DNA of 12,492 bases, taken from contig CAJUIH010000044.1 of the NCBI GenBank assembly GCA_910586045.1, positions 1 through 12,492 on the forward strand, given 5' to 3'. The DNA is from an uncultured Eubacterium sp. (GTDB taxonomy: Bacteria; Bacillota; Clostridia; Lachnospirales; Lachnospiraceae). Shown here one piece after another: positions 1 to 6,424 of the stretch (position 1 is its first letter; the number at the start of each line of letters is the position of its first letter). The position numbers and the translations under genes are program-made. Under the pieces are notes generated by a model, which worked only from the letters and a program-made list of their open reading frames with translations, was not told the DNA's origin and ran no database searches.

Positions 1-13
1 CGGCGACGTTGGA

Positions 14-168
14 AGAATGGTTAGAAGCCCTTAGTATTCTGCCTGATCTCCTAAGGGGCGAAGCCAAGCGGCGCCTTTAGCTGCTGGCGGGAGCCAGGGC
101 GAATTAGGCGCCGCGACCGGGGCAGGCCGTCACGTAAATGCAGAATACTTAGGGATTCTTACCATTCT
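14..168. repeat. 155-bp nested inverted-repeat element (possible MITE or structured RNA)
   Basis: The arms 15-42 and 140-167 are inverted copies matching at 25 of 28 positions, and the 14/168 pair extends them by one. Mismatches fall at 22/160, 27/155 and 32/150. Inside is a second perfect 9-bp inverted repeat, GCGGCGCCT (68-76) with AGGCGCCGC (106-114). Inside that is a hairpin CTGGC-GGGA-GCCAG (84-97), extended by GCT/GGC pairing (80-82 with 98-100). The trinucleotide GGA occurs directly on both sides (11-13 and 169-171), as a short target duplication would. The interior is clearly richer in G+C than the genes of the window. No transposase or convincing ORF lies inside. It could be a miniature inverted-repeat transposable element or a structured RNA; sequence alone does not decide. 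I do not recognise the family. Confidence 0.6.
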
Positions 169-234
169 GGAGCCGGAGCCGCAAGCCAGGCCTGCGTCCC
201 TCTTCCGGCGTCCCCGCAGCCAAAATGCAACACC

Positions 235-257
235 TTATCTAAACGGTTACAAGATAA
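235..257. promoter_or_regulatory. LysR-type operator (T-N11-A box)
   Basis: TTATCT (235-240) and AGATAA (252-257) form a perfect 6-bp inverted repeat separated by exactly 11 bases. This is the classic T-N11-A LysR-family box with ATC/GAT flanks. It ends 4 bases before the -35 hexamer of the LysR gene, which fits autoregulation. It could also serve a divergent gene to the left, outside the window. The match is seen directly; binding is inferred. Confidence 0.6.
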
Positions 258-261
258 CGCA

Positions 262-290
262 TTTACAGATTCAAGCACATATGCTAAAAT
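262..290 (+). promoter_or_regulatory. promoter of the LysR-family gene
   Basis: TTTACA (262-267, 5/6 to the -35 consensus), a 17-base spacer, and TAAAAT (285-290, 5/6 to -10) preceded by TGC, giving an extended -10. Transcription would start near 297, about 67 bases before the ATG at 364. Confidence 0.65.
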
Positions 291-363
291 GCTTTGCAGG
301 AAACCTTTCGGATAAAGATACAGATATACGGACCTGTGCCTTACGGCAGAAAGGAACTTTTAC

Positions 364-1296
364 ATGGAACAGACGCTCTCTTCTTATTCTATTTTTTATA
401 CCGTAGCAGACTGCCAAAACATCTCCAAAGCCGCGGCAAAACTTTATATCAGCCAGCCCGCGGTAAGCAAATCGATTCAAAAGCTGGAAACAAGCCTTGG
501 CTGCAGGCTGTTCATCCGCACTTCACGCGGGGTGCAGCTAACGGAAGAAGGGATGGTTTTATACCAGCATGTAAAATCGGCAATGGACCTCCTCCGGCAG
601 GGGGAAACAAAAATCCGCCAGGCTGTGGAACTTGGCATGGGGCACCTGCGGATTGGCGTCAGTTCTACTTTATGCAAATACGTCCTGCTGCCGTACCTGA
701 AAGATTTTGTAAAAGAAAATCCGTATTTGAATATTTCCATTACCTGCCAATCCACAAGCGAAACGCTGTCCCTGATCCAGGAAGACCAGCTTGAGGTCGG
801 TCTGGTCGGAACCGGGGGCAGCCCGCAGGGAAGCCATGCTTTCTGTTTTGATTTTGTATCGGAAATTCAGGATGTATTTGTAGCCGGAGGGCAATACCTG
901 CATCATTTAAAAGAACGCGGTATCCAAGACCATGAGATTTTGCAGAACAGTTCTTTGATGCTGCTCGATAAAAATAATATTACCAGGCAGTATATCGATG
1001 AATACCTGCAAAAAAACGAGGTTTGCGTAAGGGAATGCATTGACGCGTCCGCCATGGACCTACTGATTGAATTTGCTAAAATTAACCTGGGTGTTGCGGG
1101 TGTGATCCGCCAGTTTATCGAACCGGAGTTAGAAGACGGCACGCTGGTTGAAATTCCGCTTCCAGCCCCCATTCCCAAACGGTCTGTCGGTTTTGTCTAT
1201 AAGCCGCAGCAAAAGGCTTCCCAGGCAATGGAAAAGTTTATCCGTTTTTTTCATAAATCTTCTGGTGACCGCCATCCAAATATGCCATTTCCCTAA
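364..1296 (+). CDS. LysR-family transcriptional regulator
   Basis: A 310-residue DNA-binding regulator of the LysR family, of normal family length. Residues 1-62 form the winged helix-turn-helix, with the recognition-helix signature SQPAVSKSIQKLE (30-42) and the wing ending in LTEEG. After a linker helix, residues about 92-298 form the periplasmic-binding-protein-like effector domain (GHLRIGVSSTL at its start). The ATG is preceded by AAAGGA 8 bases upstream. A T-N11-A box and a good promoter lie just before the gene, suggesting autoregulation. The effector and regulon cannot be told from the sequence, since the likely divergent target lies left of the window. The TAA stop falls inside a hairpin: stem CATTTCCC 1286-1293 with GGGAAATG 1309-1316. 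The downstream neighbour converges on it, so there is no operon. Confidence 0.93.
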   Translation: MEQTLSSYSIFYTVADCQNISKAAAKLYISQPAVSKSIQKLETSLGCRLFIRTSRGVQLTEEGMVLYQHVKSAMDLLRQGETKIRQAVELGMGHLRIGVSSTLCKYVLLPYLKDFVKENPYLNISITCQSTSETLSLIQEDQLEVGLVGTGGSPQGSHAFCFDFVSEIQDVFVAGGQYLHHLKERGIQDHEILQNSSLMLLDKNNITRQYIDEYLQKNEVCVRECIDASAMDLLIEFAKINLGVAGVIRQFIEPELEDGTLVEIPLPAPIPKRSVGFVYKPQQKASQAMEKFIRFFHKSSGDRHPNMPFP

Positions 1297-1316
1297 TTGG
1301 CGGCAAATGGGAAATG
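1286..1316 (+). other. hairpin spanning the LysR stop codon
   Basis: CATTTCCC (1286-1293) pairs perfectly with GGGAAATG (1309-1316). ATT/AAT (1296-1298 with 1306-1308) can stack inside. The stop codon TAA is at 1294-1296, in the loop side. No real T-tract follows, so it may protect the 3' end or end transcription only weakly. Confidence 0.45.
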
Positions 1317-1343
1317 ATAATCTTATTCTGAAACCGGCCGCAA

Positions 1344-1384
1344 AAAGGCTTTCGCATGAACTGATTGTCATACCGAAAGCCTTT
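1344..1384. terminator. terminator between the convergent LysR and Ig-like genes
   Basis: AAAGGCTTTCG (1344-1354) pairs over 11 bases with CGAAAGCCTTT (1374-1384). ATGA/TCAT pairing (1356-1359 with 1368-1371) extends the stem inward. Read on the minus strand the stem is followed by a run of five T, which suits the Ig-like gene ending at 1435. Read on the plus strand the T-run is shorter (CCTTTCTG). It probably works both ways, better on the minus strand. Confidence 0.7.
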
Positions 1385-1434
1385 CTGTCAGATTTCCACC
1401 CTGTTACAAACCCGTTTCCGTAGCTTTTATTCTT

Positions 1435-2106
1435 TTACTCTTTTATTTCTTTCACCGATACGGTAAGTACATTTTCACCAACTTTTTTCTTAGCTGAGAG
1501 AAGCGAATAATCGCTCTTTTTCACTGTCAGCTTTTCTGTAAACGTTTCTCCTTTTGTCTGAACCGAAACCGTTACGTTTTTGCCTTCCAGTGTCGCCTTG
1601 TACGTGCCGGAAAAGTCATCCAGTATCATCGTTTCCGGGTTCATTTTGGAACCGCTTACGGTTCCGTCGCTGCCAAAGGTTATGTTCATCACATTAATAT
1701 TCATATCCGAGCCGCCGATATTGATCGCAGCGGTACCCTCATAAGATTTTCCAGCCAAAAGCTTTGTGATATCTTTGCCTTTTACATCGCTCACTTGTAC
1801 GGTGCATTTTAAGGTTTTTTTGCGAACAACCGCCTTAATCGTTGTTTTTCCCGCGGCTTTTGCCGTTACAACCCCTTTGGACGACACGGCTGCAACGGAT
1901 TTTTTAGAACTGGACCATTGAACGGATTCGCCCTTTTTTATATTTTGGACTTTTAGGGTCAGCTTCTTTCCGACCGCAAGCGCAGCAGATGTTTGATTCA
2001 GTTTCGGCGCCGCCGCCCCTTGTACGGCTGCCGGGCCGGCAGCCATGGCCGTAACAAGCAATGCAGCGGACAGACATCCACAGGTTATTTTCCGAACGCT
2101 TTTCAT
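1435..2106 (-). CDS. secreted Big_2/Ig-like domain protein
   Basis: A 223-residue exported protein. The start at 2106 (MKSVRKITCG) is chosen because AGGAGG lies 9 bases upstream (2116-2121). The same frame is open further up to an ATG at 2157, but that start overlaps the promoter and has no ribosome binding site. Residues 1-30 form a Sec signal peptide: basic K2-K6, a hydrophobic stretch, then an Ala-rich cleavage region. No lipobox is seen. Residues about 34-106 are a bacterial Ig-like group 2 domain, with the typical VQWSSSKKSVAAVSSKGVVTA core. Residues about 110-223 are Gly/Thr/Lys-rich and predicted mostly beta, and I do not recognise them. There is no sortase motif or transmembrane anchor, so it is either released or held non-covalently. 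It lies 186 bases downstream of the M56 peptidase gene but has its own promoter. Function is unknown; surface or matrix binding would be typical of Big_2 proteins. Confidence 0.85.
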   Translation of the reverse strand: MKSVRKITCGCLSAALLVTAMAAGPAAVQGAAAPKLNQTSAALAVGKKLTLKVQNIKKGESVQWSSSKKSVAAVSSKGVVTAKAAGKTTIKAVVRKKTLKCTVQVSDVKGKDITKLLAGKSYEGTAAINIGGSDMNINVMNITFGSDGTVSGSKMNPETMILDDFSGTYKATLEGKNVTVSVQTKGETFTEKLTVKKSDYSLLSAKKKVGENVLTVSVKEIKE

Positions 2107-2145
2107 TTTGCATTTCCTCCTGCTTTTCATTTTTTGGATGTCCTT

Positions 2146-2175
2146 ATCATACCACAAATAAGCGGAAAATGTTAC
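2146..2175 (-). promoter_or_regulatory. promoter of the Ig-like protein gene
   Basis: Read on the minus strand: -10 TATGAT (2146-2151, 5/6) and -35 GTAACA (2170-2175, 4/6), 18 bases apart. No copy of the AGTCTAA operator is present here, so direct control by the neighbouring BlaI repressor is not indicated. Confidence 0.5.
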
Positions 2176-2292
2176 TATACAATTTCACAAAAATGTATAA
2201 GAATACAGACAGCCTGCTTTCTATGTGGAACGGCATTTACAAACCGTAAAATCTGTTCGAAACGTATTCTTAGTAACTGTCCCTTAGATCCC

Positions 2293-4332
2293 TCAAAGAT
2301 CCGTAAAACAATCCGGTGCACAGTTTTCATAGGTATAGCGGTTTTCGTCGCAATCCGGTTCAGTACGCAGCCTTAACTGCCCCTCGCGCATTTCCAGGCC
2401 AACCAATAAATGGCTGTCATGCAGATAATGCTCCAACAGATGAAAAAATTTCATCATCTCATCCGCTTCATACAACAGGCTACTGTCTTTCGCCCATTCG
2501 ATACTGCATCCTTTGGATTGTACATACGTACCGTTTTGTACATCAAGCGTATACATATAATAGCTGTATTCCCCATAAGTATCACGGTTTTCCAGATGCA
2601 TTTCTAAAAGAAACGGTTCTTTGGACCCATCCATCCGGCCCACATACAGATTGCACTGGCACATTCCCTGCTCCGATACTTCAAATGACCAGAACGGATT
2701 TCCCGCGCTGTCTTGGACAACCGCTTCTCCAAAGGCGCACCCGCTTTCCTGCCACTTATAAATTTGAACCGTTTCTTCTCCCGGAGCAGACGTAATGTCC
2801 ATAGATTCCATACGCACTGCATGGTATTTGTCATACCTTTTATTTAACACCGCATCCGTTTCAAACGTACCAGAGATCCATGCATAACTGACTCCCTTTT
2901 GGTAGCGTCCGCTGATCAATGTTATCGACTGAATCTGACGTTTTTTTTCATCGATCTCGATCAGGCATGGCTTGTTCTGGTACGCGTCCCCCTTTGCAAT
3001 GGCTTTCGCAAACGCTCGAAACGACACGCTGTGGGCATCCAGCGTATCACGGCAGTCATTGATAAAAAAGCGGCAGTCCTTAGAAAATGCGATTTCGTCC
3101 CCATATGTTTCTTCCCATGTATCATCCGGCGCTACATACCGGTCGATACAGCGCGCGCTGCTGGAAACGGAACGCACCGAAATAATCGCGGAGCGTGTAT
3201 CCCTCTCTTTCGGCACTGCCGCGCCTCCTGCATCCAATGCTGCAGCGTGTTGCGCACCTGCTGGATCCGAATCTGTTTTTTCCGCGCCGCCTGTACGTCC
3301 TCCTTCCGCTTGGGTTGAACTGTCTTGACGTCCAGCAGTCTGCTGGGTATTTGCCAAACGGGCCGCGGTCGCGGCACGGCTGACCGGATCAGTCCCCAAT
3401 ACAGCAATGGTAAGTACTACAGCCAGTACGCTGACGAATAGCGCCTGCTTGGAAACTCGTTTGTAATGCAGCACATGCTGGATCCGTTTTTTTATATTAT
3501 TTTTCCCAAATGAAAGCGAACGGATAGGGACCTCTCTTTTCCCTTGTGCCATTTCCAGCATCGACTGTGAGTAGTCACACTTAATCTCCATACCAAGCCC
3601 ACGCAGTACTTGTTCATCACAGGACATCTCCATATCCCTGCCGCTTAGGAAAAACGCGGCCCATACAAACGGATTAAACCAATGCAGTACAAGCGCCAGA
3701 TAAAACAGCGCGCGAAACAGCGGATCTTTCCGGCGGATATGCGTCTGTTCATGGTACAGAATATACGTACGCTCCTGTTCTGACAGGCCATAAGGCAGAT
3801 AAATCCTCGGATGCAGGATCCCCGCCACAAAGGGCGATGTAATTTTGTCCAACAAATAAATAGGCTCCCGTTCCAGACGTGCGTACTTTATTTTTTTGGA
3901 AAGGCAAAACAGATCAGCACCGGTAAAAACCGCAAACACCCCCACACCGCACAGCCATACCACAAAAAACAAATTCCACATGCGATCGGCCCGGTTTTGC
4001 CCGCTGGCCGCCATGGACCTTTTGGGTTGCGTCTGTCCCGAACCATTTTTCACCATCGGGCCTGTGATCCCTGTGGATTTCAAACGGTCATTTTCCAAAA
4101 CTGCCTGATGGTCAACCGTATTCCCTTGCGTACCTGCTGCGGAAGCTGAAAATAATTGGTAAACTGAAATCGGCATAGGGACCGATACCGGGCATAACAG
4201 GCGGAATAACACAACGAACCATAAAGCATAAGAAAAAATCTTAGGCATCCGCCGCAGGCAAAACCGTACCAGACATACGGCACAAACTGCAACCGTACCC
4301 ATCGCACTCATATACAGCAGCCTCTGTATCAT
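2293..4332 (-). CDS. BlaR1-like M56 membrane metallopeptidase with unknown sensor domain
   Basis: A 679-residue polytopic membrane protease of the BlaR1/MecR1 (M56) family, which usually senses a signal outside the cell and triggers removal of its partner BlaI repressor. Membrane segments are seen near residues 5-25, 33-52, 117-140, 205-230 and 296-313. The cytoplasmic zinc site is HEQTH (194-198), with E235 or E240 as candidate third ligand. Residues about 320-385 are an Ala/Thr/Gly-rich linker. The extracellular part, about 386-679, has many aromatic and acidic residues and several Cys. It shows no SxxK or KTG motif, so it is not a penicillin-binding sensor and the ligand is unknown. The start codon overlaps the blaI stop (ATGA), with AAGGAGG just upstream, so the two are co-transcribed and translationally coupled. 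No beta-lactamase gene is nearby. A clear terminator after the stop was not found. Confidence 0.88.
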   Translation of the reverse strand: MIQRLLYMSAMGTVAVCAVCLVRFCLRRMPKIFSYALWFVVLFRLLCPVSVPMPISVYQLFSASAAGTQGNTVDHQAVLENDRLKSTGITGPMVKNGSGQTQPKRSMAASGQNRADRMWNLFFVVWLCGVGVFAVFTGADLFCLSKKIKYARLEREPIYLLDKITSPFVAGILHPRIYLPYGLSEQERTYILYHEQTHIRRKDPLFRALFYLALVLHWFNPFVWAAFFLSGRDMEMSCDEQVLRGLGMEIKCDYSQSMLEMAQGKREVPIRSLSFGKNNIKKRIQHVLHYKRVSKQALFVSVLAVVLTIAVLGTDPVSRAATAARLANTQQTAGRQDSSTQAEGGRTGGAEKTDSDPAGAQHAAALDAGGAAVPKERDTRSAIISVRSVSSSARCIDRYVAPDDTWEETYGDEIAFSKDCRFFINDCRDTLDAHSVSFRAFAKAIAKGDAYQNKPCLIEIDEKKRQIQSITLISGRYQKGVSYAWISGTFETDAVLNKRYDKYHAVRMESMDITSAPGEETVQIYKWQESGCAFGEAVVQDSAGNPFWSFEVSEQGMCQCNLYVGRMDGSKEPFLLEMHLENRDTYGEYSYYMYTLDVQNGTYVQSKGCSIEWAKDSSLLYEADEMMKFFHLLEHYLHDSHLLVGLEMREGQLRLRTEPDCDENRYTYENCAPDCFTDL

Positions 4333-4700
4333 GGCTTTTCCTCCTTTCGATAGGAATCAATTAGCTGCTGCAATTTTTCCACATCTTCTTTTTTCAACTT
4401 GTTTTTTCTGGAAAACGCGGTTAAAAACAGCGGCAGCGAACCTTCAAAATGTTCCTGGATAAAAGCGCTCCCCTGCCCGGCCTGAAACTCTTCTTTTGTC
4501 ATTTTTATCAAAACCGTTCCATTTTCGTTCGAAAAAATTCCACGGCTGCACAGGCGTTTTAACATGGTATACGTCGTAGTCCGCTTCCAGTCAAATTGTT
4601 TTTCGCACAGCTTTGCCAGATCTCCGGACCGAATTGGCGCCTGTGCCCAGATCAGATCGGCAAAACGGGCTTCCATTTCCCCGAGTTTGTATCGTTCCAT
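4329..4700 (-). CDS. BlaI/MecI-family transcriptional repressor
   Basis: A 123-residue repressor of the BlaI/MecI/CopY family, of usual length. Residues about 5-75 form the winged helix: LGEMEARFADLIWAQAPI, then a recognition region DWKRTTTYTMLKRLCSRG, then the wing. Residues 80-120 form the helical dimerisation part (GSLPLFLTAF). The start follows AGGAGGT. It is expected to bind the two inverted repeats on its own promoter, repress the blaI-M56 operon, and be released when the M56 protease is activated. The last four bases overlap the M56 gene. The family is secure; the inducing signal is not known. Confidence 0.92.
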   Translation of the reverse strand: MERYKLGEMEARFADLIWAQAPIRSGDLAKLCEKQFDWKRTTTYTMLKRLCSRGIFSNENGTVLIKMTKEEFQAGQGSAFIQEHFEGSLPLFLTAFSRKNKLKKEDVEKLQQLIDSYRKEEKP

Positions 4701-4723
4701 CGCAAATACCTCCTATACTTTTT

Positions 4724-4742
4724 AGTCTAATAATATTAGACT
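4724..4742. promoter_or_regulatory. BlaI-type operator 1 (start-proximal)
   Basis: AGTCTAA-N5-TTAGACT. The symmetry extends to 10-base arms around a single central base (4723-4743). It lies at the expected transcription start, between the promoter and the ribosome binding site of blaI. Confidence 0.7.
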
Positions 4743-4747
4743 ATTTT

Positions 4748-4766
4748 AGTCTAACATCATTAGACT
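4748..4766. promoter_or_regulatory. BlaI-type operator 2 (within the promoter)
   Basis: This has the same AGTCTAA-N5-TTAGACT architecture as operator 1, with perfect 7-base arms. The centres of the two sites are 24 bases apart (4733 and 4757). It overlaps the -10 and most of the spacer of the blaI promoter. Confidence 0.7.
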
Positions 4767-4776
4767 TCTTTGTCAA
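4748..4776 (-). promoter_or_regulatory. promoter of the blaI-M56 operon
   Basis: Read on the minus strand: a perfect TTGACA (4771-4776), a 17-base spacer, and TAGACT (4748-4753, 4/6). The upstream operator covers the spacer and the -10, and the second operator covers the expected start of transcription near 4741. This is a classic repressible arrangement. Confidence 0.7.
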
Positions 4777-4795
4777 TATTTAGCAGACGATGTAC

Positions 4796-4824
4796 TAGCC
4801 AAAATACCAACATCATGTTACAAT
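4796..4824 (+). promoter_or_regulatory. promoter of the S1-domain gene
   Basis: TAGCCA (4796-4801, 4/6), a 17-base spacer, and TACAAT (4819-4824, 5/6) preceded by TGT, giving an extended -10. It lies about 30 bases beyond the BlaI operators, so repression of this gene by BlaI is not obvious. Confidence 0.55.
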
Positions 4825-4890
4825 ACATTTGCCTGTATTTTACGTAAACCAAACCAACCGGAAAAAACAGAAAGGATAGTAGAAAGAACA

Positions 4891-5811
4891 ATGGAAGAAC
4901 GTATGGAAACGATGGACGACTACAAAGAAGAACTCGAAGCCTCTTTCCGAAAGATCCGCGAAGGCGACCTGCTTACCGCGACTGTAATTGCGGTATCCGA
5001 AGAAGAGGCGACACTGGATTTAAAATATTATGCGCCCGGTATTATCCGCGCACAGGATTTAAGTGACGACCCGGATTATGCGATGATGAAAAACCTGCAT
5101 CCCGGCGATGAGATCCAGGCAACGGTGATCCGGCTGGACGACGGAGAAGGGAATATCCTGCTGTCCAAAAAAGAAGCGAACCAGATGATCGGATGGGAGA
5201 AATTAAAAGAAGCGATGGAACAGGAAACCACTCTGCACGTGCATGTAAAAGAAGCTGTGAATGCCGGCGTAATCGCTTACGCAGAGGGCCTGCGCGGATT
5301 TATCCCTGCTTCGCAGTTAAGCCTGGACTATGTGGAAGATCCATCGGAATGGGTGGGAAAAGACCTTGCGGTGCGTGTCATAAATGCAGATGCCCAAAAA
5401 GAAAAGCTGGTCTTGTCGGCAAAAGTAATTTTAAGGGAACAGGCACAAGCGGAACGAGACCACCGAATCTCCATGCTTGTACCGGGTACGGTCGTGGAGG
5501 GTACGGTAGAAAGCCTGACGAATTATGGCGCTTTTGTCAATATCGGTAACGGCCTGACCGGACTGGTACACGTATCCCAAATCTGTGAGCGCCGCATCCG
5601 CAAGCCGTCAGAAGTGTTAAAAACCGGACAGACTGTCCGTGCAAAGATTTTAAACACGAACGATAACCGGATTTCCCTGAGTATTCGGGCGCTGGAAGAA
5701 GATCTGTCGGATGCCCCGGCGGAAGATAACGGATTTGCGCAAGAATATATTTCCAATGAATCCGCAACAACCTCGTTGGGCAGTTTGCTTGCAAAATTAA
5801 ACCTGCATTAA
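4891..5811 (+). CDS. S1 RNA-binding domain protein (ribosomal protein S1-like)
   Basis: A 306-residue protein with three S1 (OB-fold) RNA-binding domains. They lie at residues about 24-96, 112-178 and 196-271. The third is the most canonical (GTVVEGTVESLTNYGAFVNI, then GLTGLVHVSQI). The last 35 residues are acidic and low in complexity. Such three-domain proteins are annotated as ribosomal protein S1 homologs in Clostridia and are thought to bind mRNA or ribosomes. They are shorter than the six-domain S1 of Proteobacteria and not fused to IspH here. The ATG at 4891 has only a weak purine-rich site (AGAAAG). An in-frame ATG at 4903 is a possible alternative. The gene diverges from blaI and has its own extended -10 promoter. 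No clear intrinsic terminator follows on this strand; instead there is an 18-bp tandem repeat. Confidence 0.88.
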   Translation: MEERMETMDDYKEELEASFRKIREGDLLTATVIAVSEEEATLDLKYYAPGIIRAQDLSDDPDYAMMKNLHPGDEIQATVIRLDDGEGNILLSKKEANQMIGWEKLKEAMEQETTLHVHVKEAVNAGVIAYAEGLRGFIPASQLSLDYVEDPSEWVGKDLAVRVINADAQKEKLVLSAKVILREQAQAERDHRISMLVPGTVVEGTVESLTNYGAFVNIGNGLTGLVHVSQICERRIRKPSEVLKTGQTVRAKILNTNDNRISLSIRALEEDLSDAPAEDNGFAQEYISNESATTSLGSLLAKLNLH

Positions 5812-5826
5812 TTGATCAAGAAAGTA

Positions 5827-5898
5827 TAATTGGCATAAAAAGGTTAATTGGCATAAAAAATTTAATTGACGTATTAAGTTTAATCAGCATAAAAAGGC
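5827..5898. repeat. four 18-bp tandem repeats
   Basis: Four consecutive 18-base units begin at 5827, 5845, 5863 and 5881. Their pattern is about TAATTGGCATAAAAAGGT. Units 1 and 2 are nearly identical; units 3 and 4 have diverged. A degenerate remnant (CTAATAAAAAAAGG) follows. The array sits between the S1 gene stop and the terminator of the opposing operon. Confidence 0.75.
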
Positions 5899-5912
5899 TG
5901 CTAATAAAAAAA

Positions 5913-5956
5913 GGTTTTCCGGCATCGAAAGGATGACCCTAAAATGCCGGAAAACC
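5913..5956 (-). terminator. intrinsic terminator of the efp-thioesterase unit
   Basis: A perfect 13-bp stem, GGTTTTCCGGCAT (5913-5925) with ATGCCGGAAAACC (5944-5956), has an 18-base loop. On the minus strand it is followed at once by a run of seven T. It lies 23 bases after the thioesterase stop codon. On the plus strand no T-run follows, so it ends the minus-strand operon rather than the S1 gene. Confidence 0.85.
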
Positions 5957-5979
5957 GCTGCCGCGATCCAAATCCTGTT

Positions 5980-6396
5980 TTATTTGCGTACTTTATTCTG
6001 TGCTTTTTGAAAGAACTTGTCATTTTGGATAATAAACCGCTCATGCATTCCCTGTCCAATCAGTCCGGCATCATCAAACGCCTGAATATCAAATACCAGT
6101 TTGCGTCCGTCTACTTCTACCAGCTTACTGACACAGCGCACCTGCATCCCGATCGGAGTCGCCGATACATGGGTAATGGTCAGCCCGGTCCCAACCGTGC
6201 CGCTGCCCTCTTCGAGATACGGCTGCACACTTTTCAGACAGGTTTCTTCCATAAGCGCCGCCATAGCCGGCGTCGCAAATACATCCAACAGGCCGCTGCC
6301 CATTGCAGACGCGGTATTGTCTTTGGTTACTTCTTTTGTCAATTCATTACTGATTCCAATTTTCAGCGCTGATTCCGCAGTATTGATCTTCTCCAT
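5980..6396 (-). CDS. FlK-like hotdog-fold acyl-CoA thioesterase
   Basis: A 138-residue hotdog-fold protein related to the fluoroacetyl-CoA thioesterase FlK. Starting at 6396 (MEKINTAESA, preceded by GGGAGAGAG), the numbering reproduces FlK's: T42 and E50 in FATPAMAALMEE, G69 in TVGTG, H76 in THVSATPIGM, and R120 in HERF. The frame is open upstream, but only this start has a ribosome binding site and the family's usual length. FlK's aromatic lid (F33, F36 as I recall them) is replaced by G33 and L36, so the substrate is probably an ordinary short acyl-CoA and not fluoroacetyl-CoA. It is likely cytoplasmic. It follows efp by 28 bases and is co-transcribed with it; no functional link between the two is evident. 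A strong terminator follows. Confidence 0.85.
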   Translation of the reverse strand: MEKINTAESALKIGISNELTKEVTKDNTASAMGSGLLDVFATPAMAALMEETCLKSVQPYLEEGSGTVGTGLTITHVSATPIGMQVRCVSKLVEVDGRKLVFDIQAFDDAGLIGQGMHERFIIQNDKFFQKAQNKVRK

Positions 6397-6424
6397 CGTA
6401 CTCTCTCCCGCAACATTTCCTTTT

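Larger units (their letters stand above)
1..363. other. non-coding region upstream of the LysR gene
   Basis: No gene is supported here. Bases 1-168 are mostly the nested inverted-repeat element. Bases 169-230 remain very GC-rich and contain one further possible stem (189-196 with 215-221, one bulged base). From about 230 the sequence becomes AT-rich and holds the LysR box, the promoter and the ribosome binding site of the LysR gene. A reading frame ending in TAG at 78-80 enters from the left edge. It overlaps the inverted repeat and is too short to judge. Confidence 0.6.

Noticed and set aside
3..80. Open frame entering from the left edge and ending in TAG, possibly the C-terminus of an upstream gene (reads like ATLEEWLEAL...).
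   Set aside because: Only 25 codons are visible, it overlaps the inverted-repeat element, and no family can be recognised.
47..412. A long plus-strand frame without stops across the GC-rich upstream region.
   Set aside because: It has no start codon with a ribosome binding site, no recognisable domain, and runs into the LysR gene in another frame. GC-rich composition explains the lack of stops.
294..794. A 166-codon plus-strand frame overlapping the LysR gene.
   Set aside because: It is a shadow of the LysR coding sequence, Pro/Arg/Gly-rich, with no ribosome binding site or domain.
2107..2157. N-terminal extension of the Ig-like protein to an ATG at 2157.
   Set aside because: It would place the start at the -10 of the promoter and bury the signal peptide 17 residues in. 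The AGGAGG site supports the start at 2106.
5827..5898. CRISPR-like array.
   Set aside because: The 18-base units abut with no spacers, are degenerate, and no cas gene is nearby.
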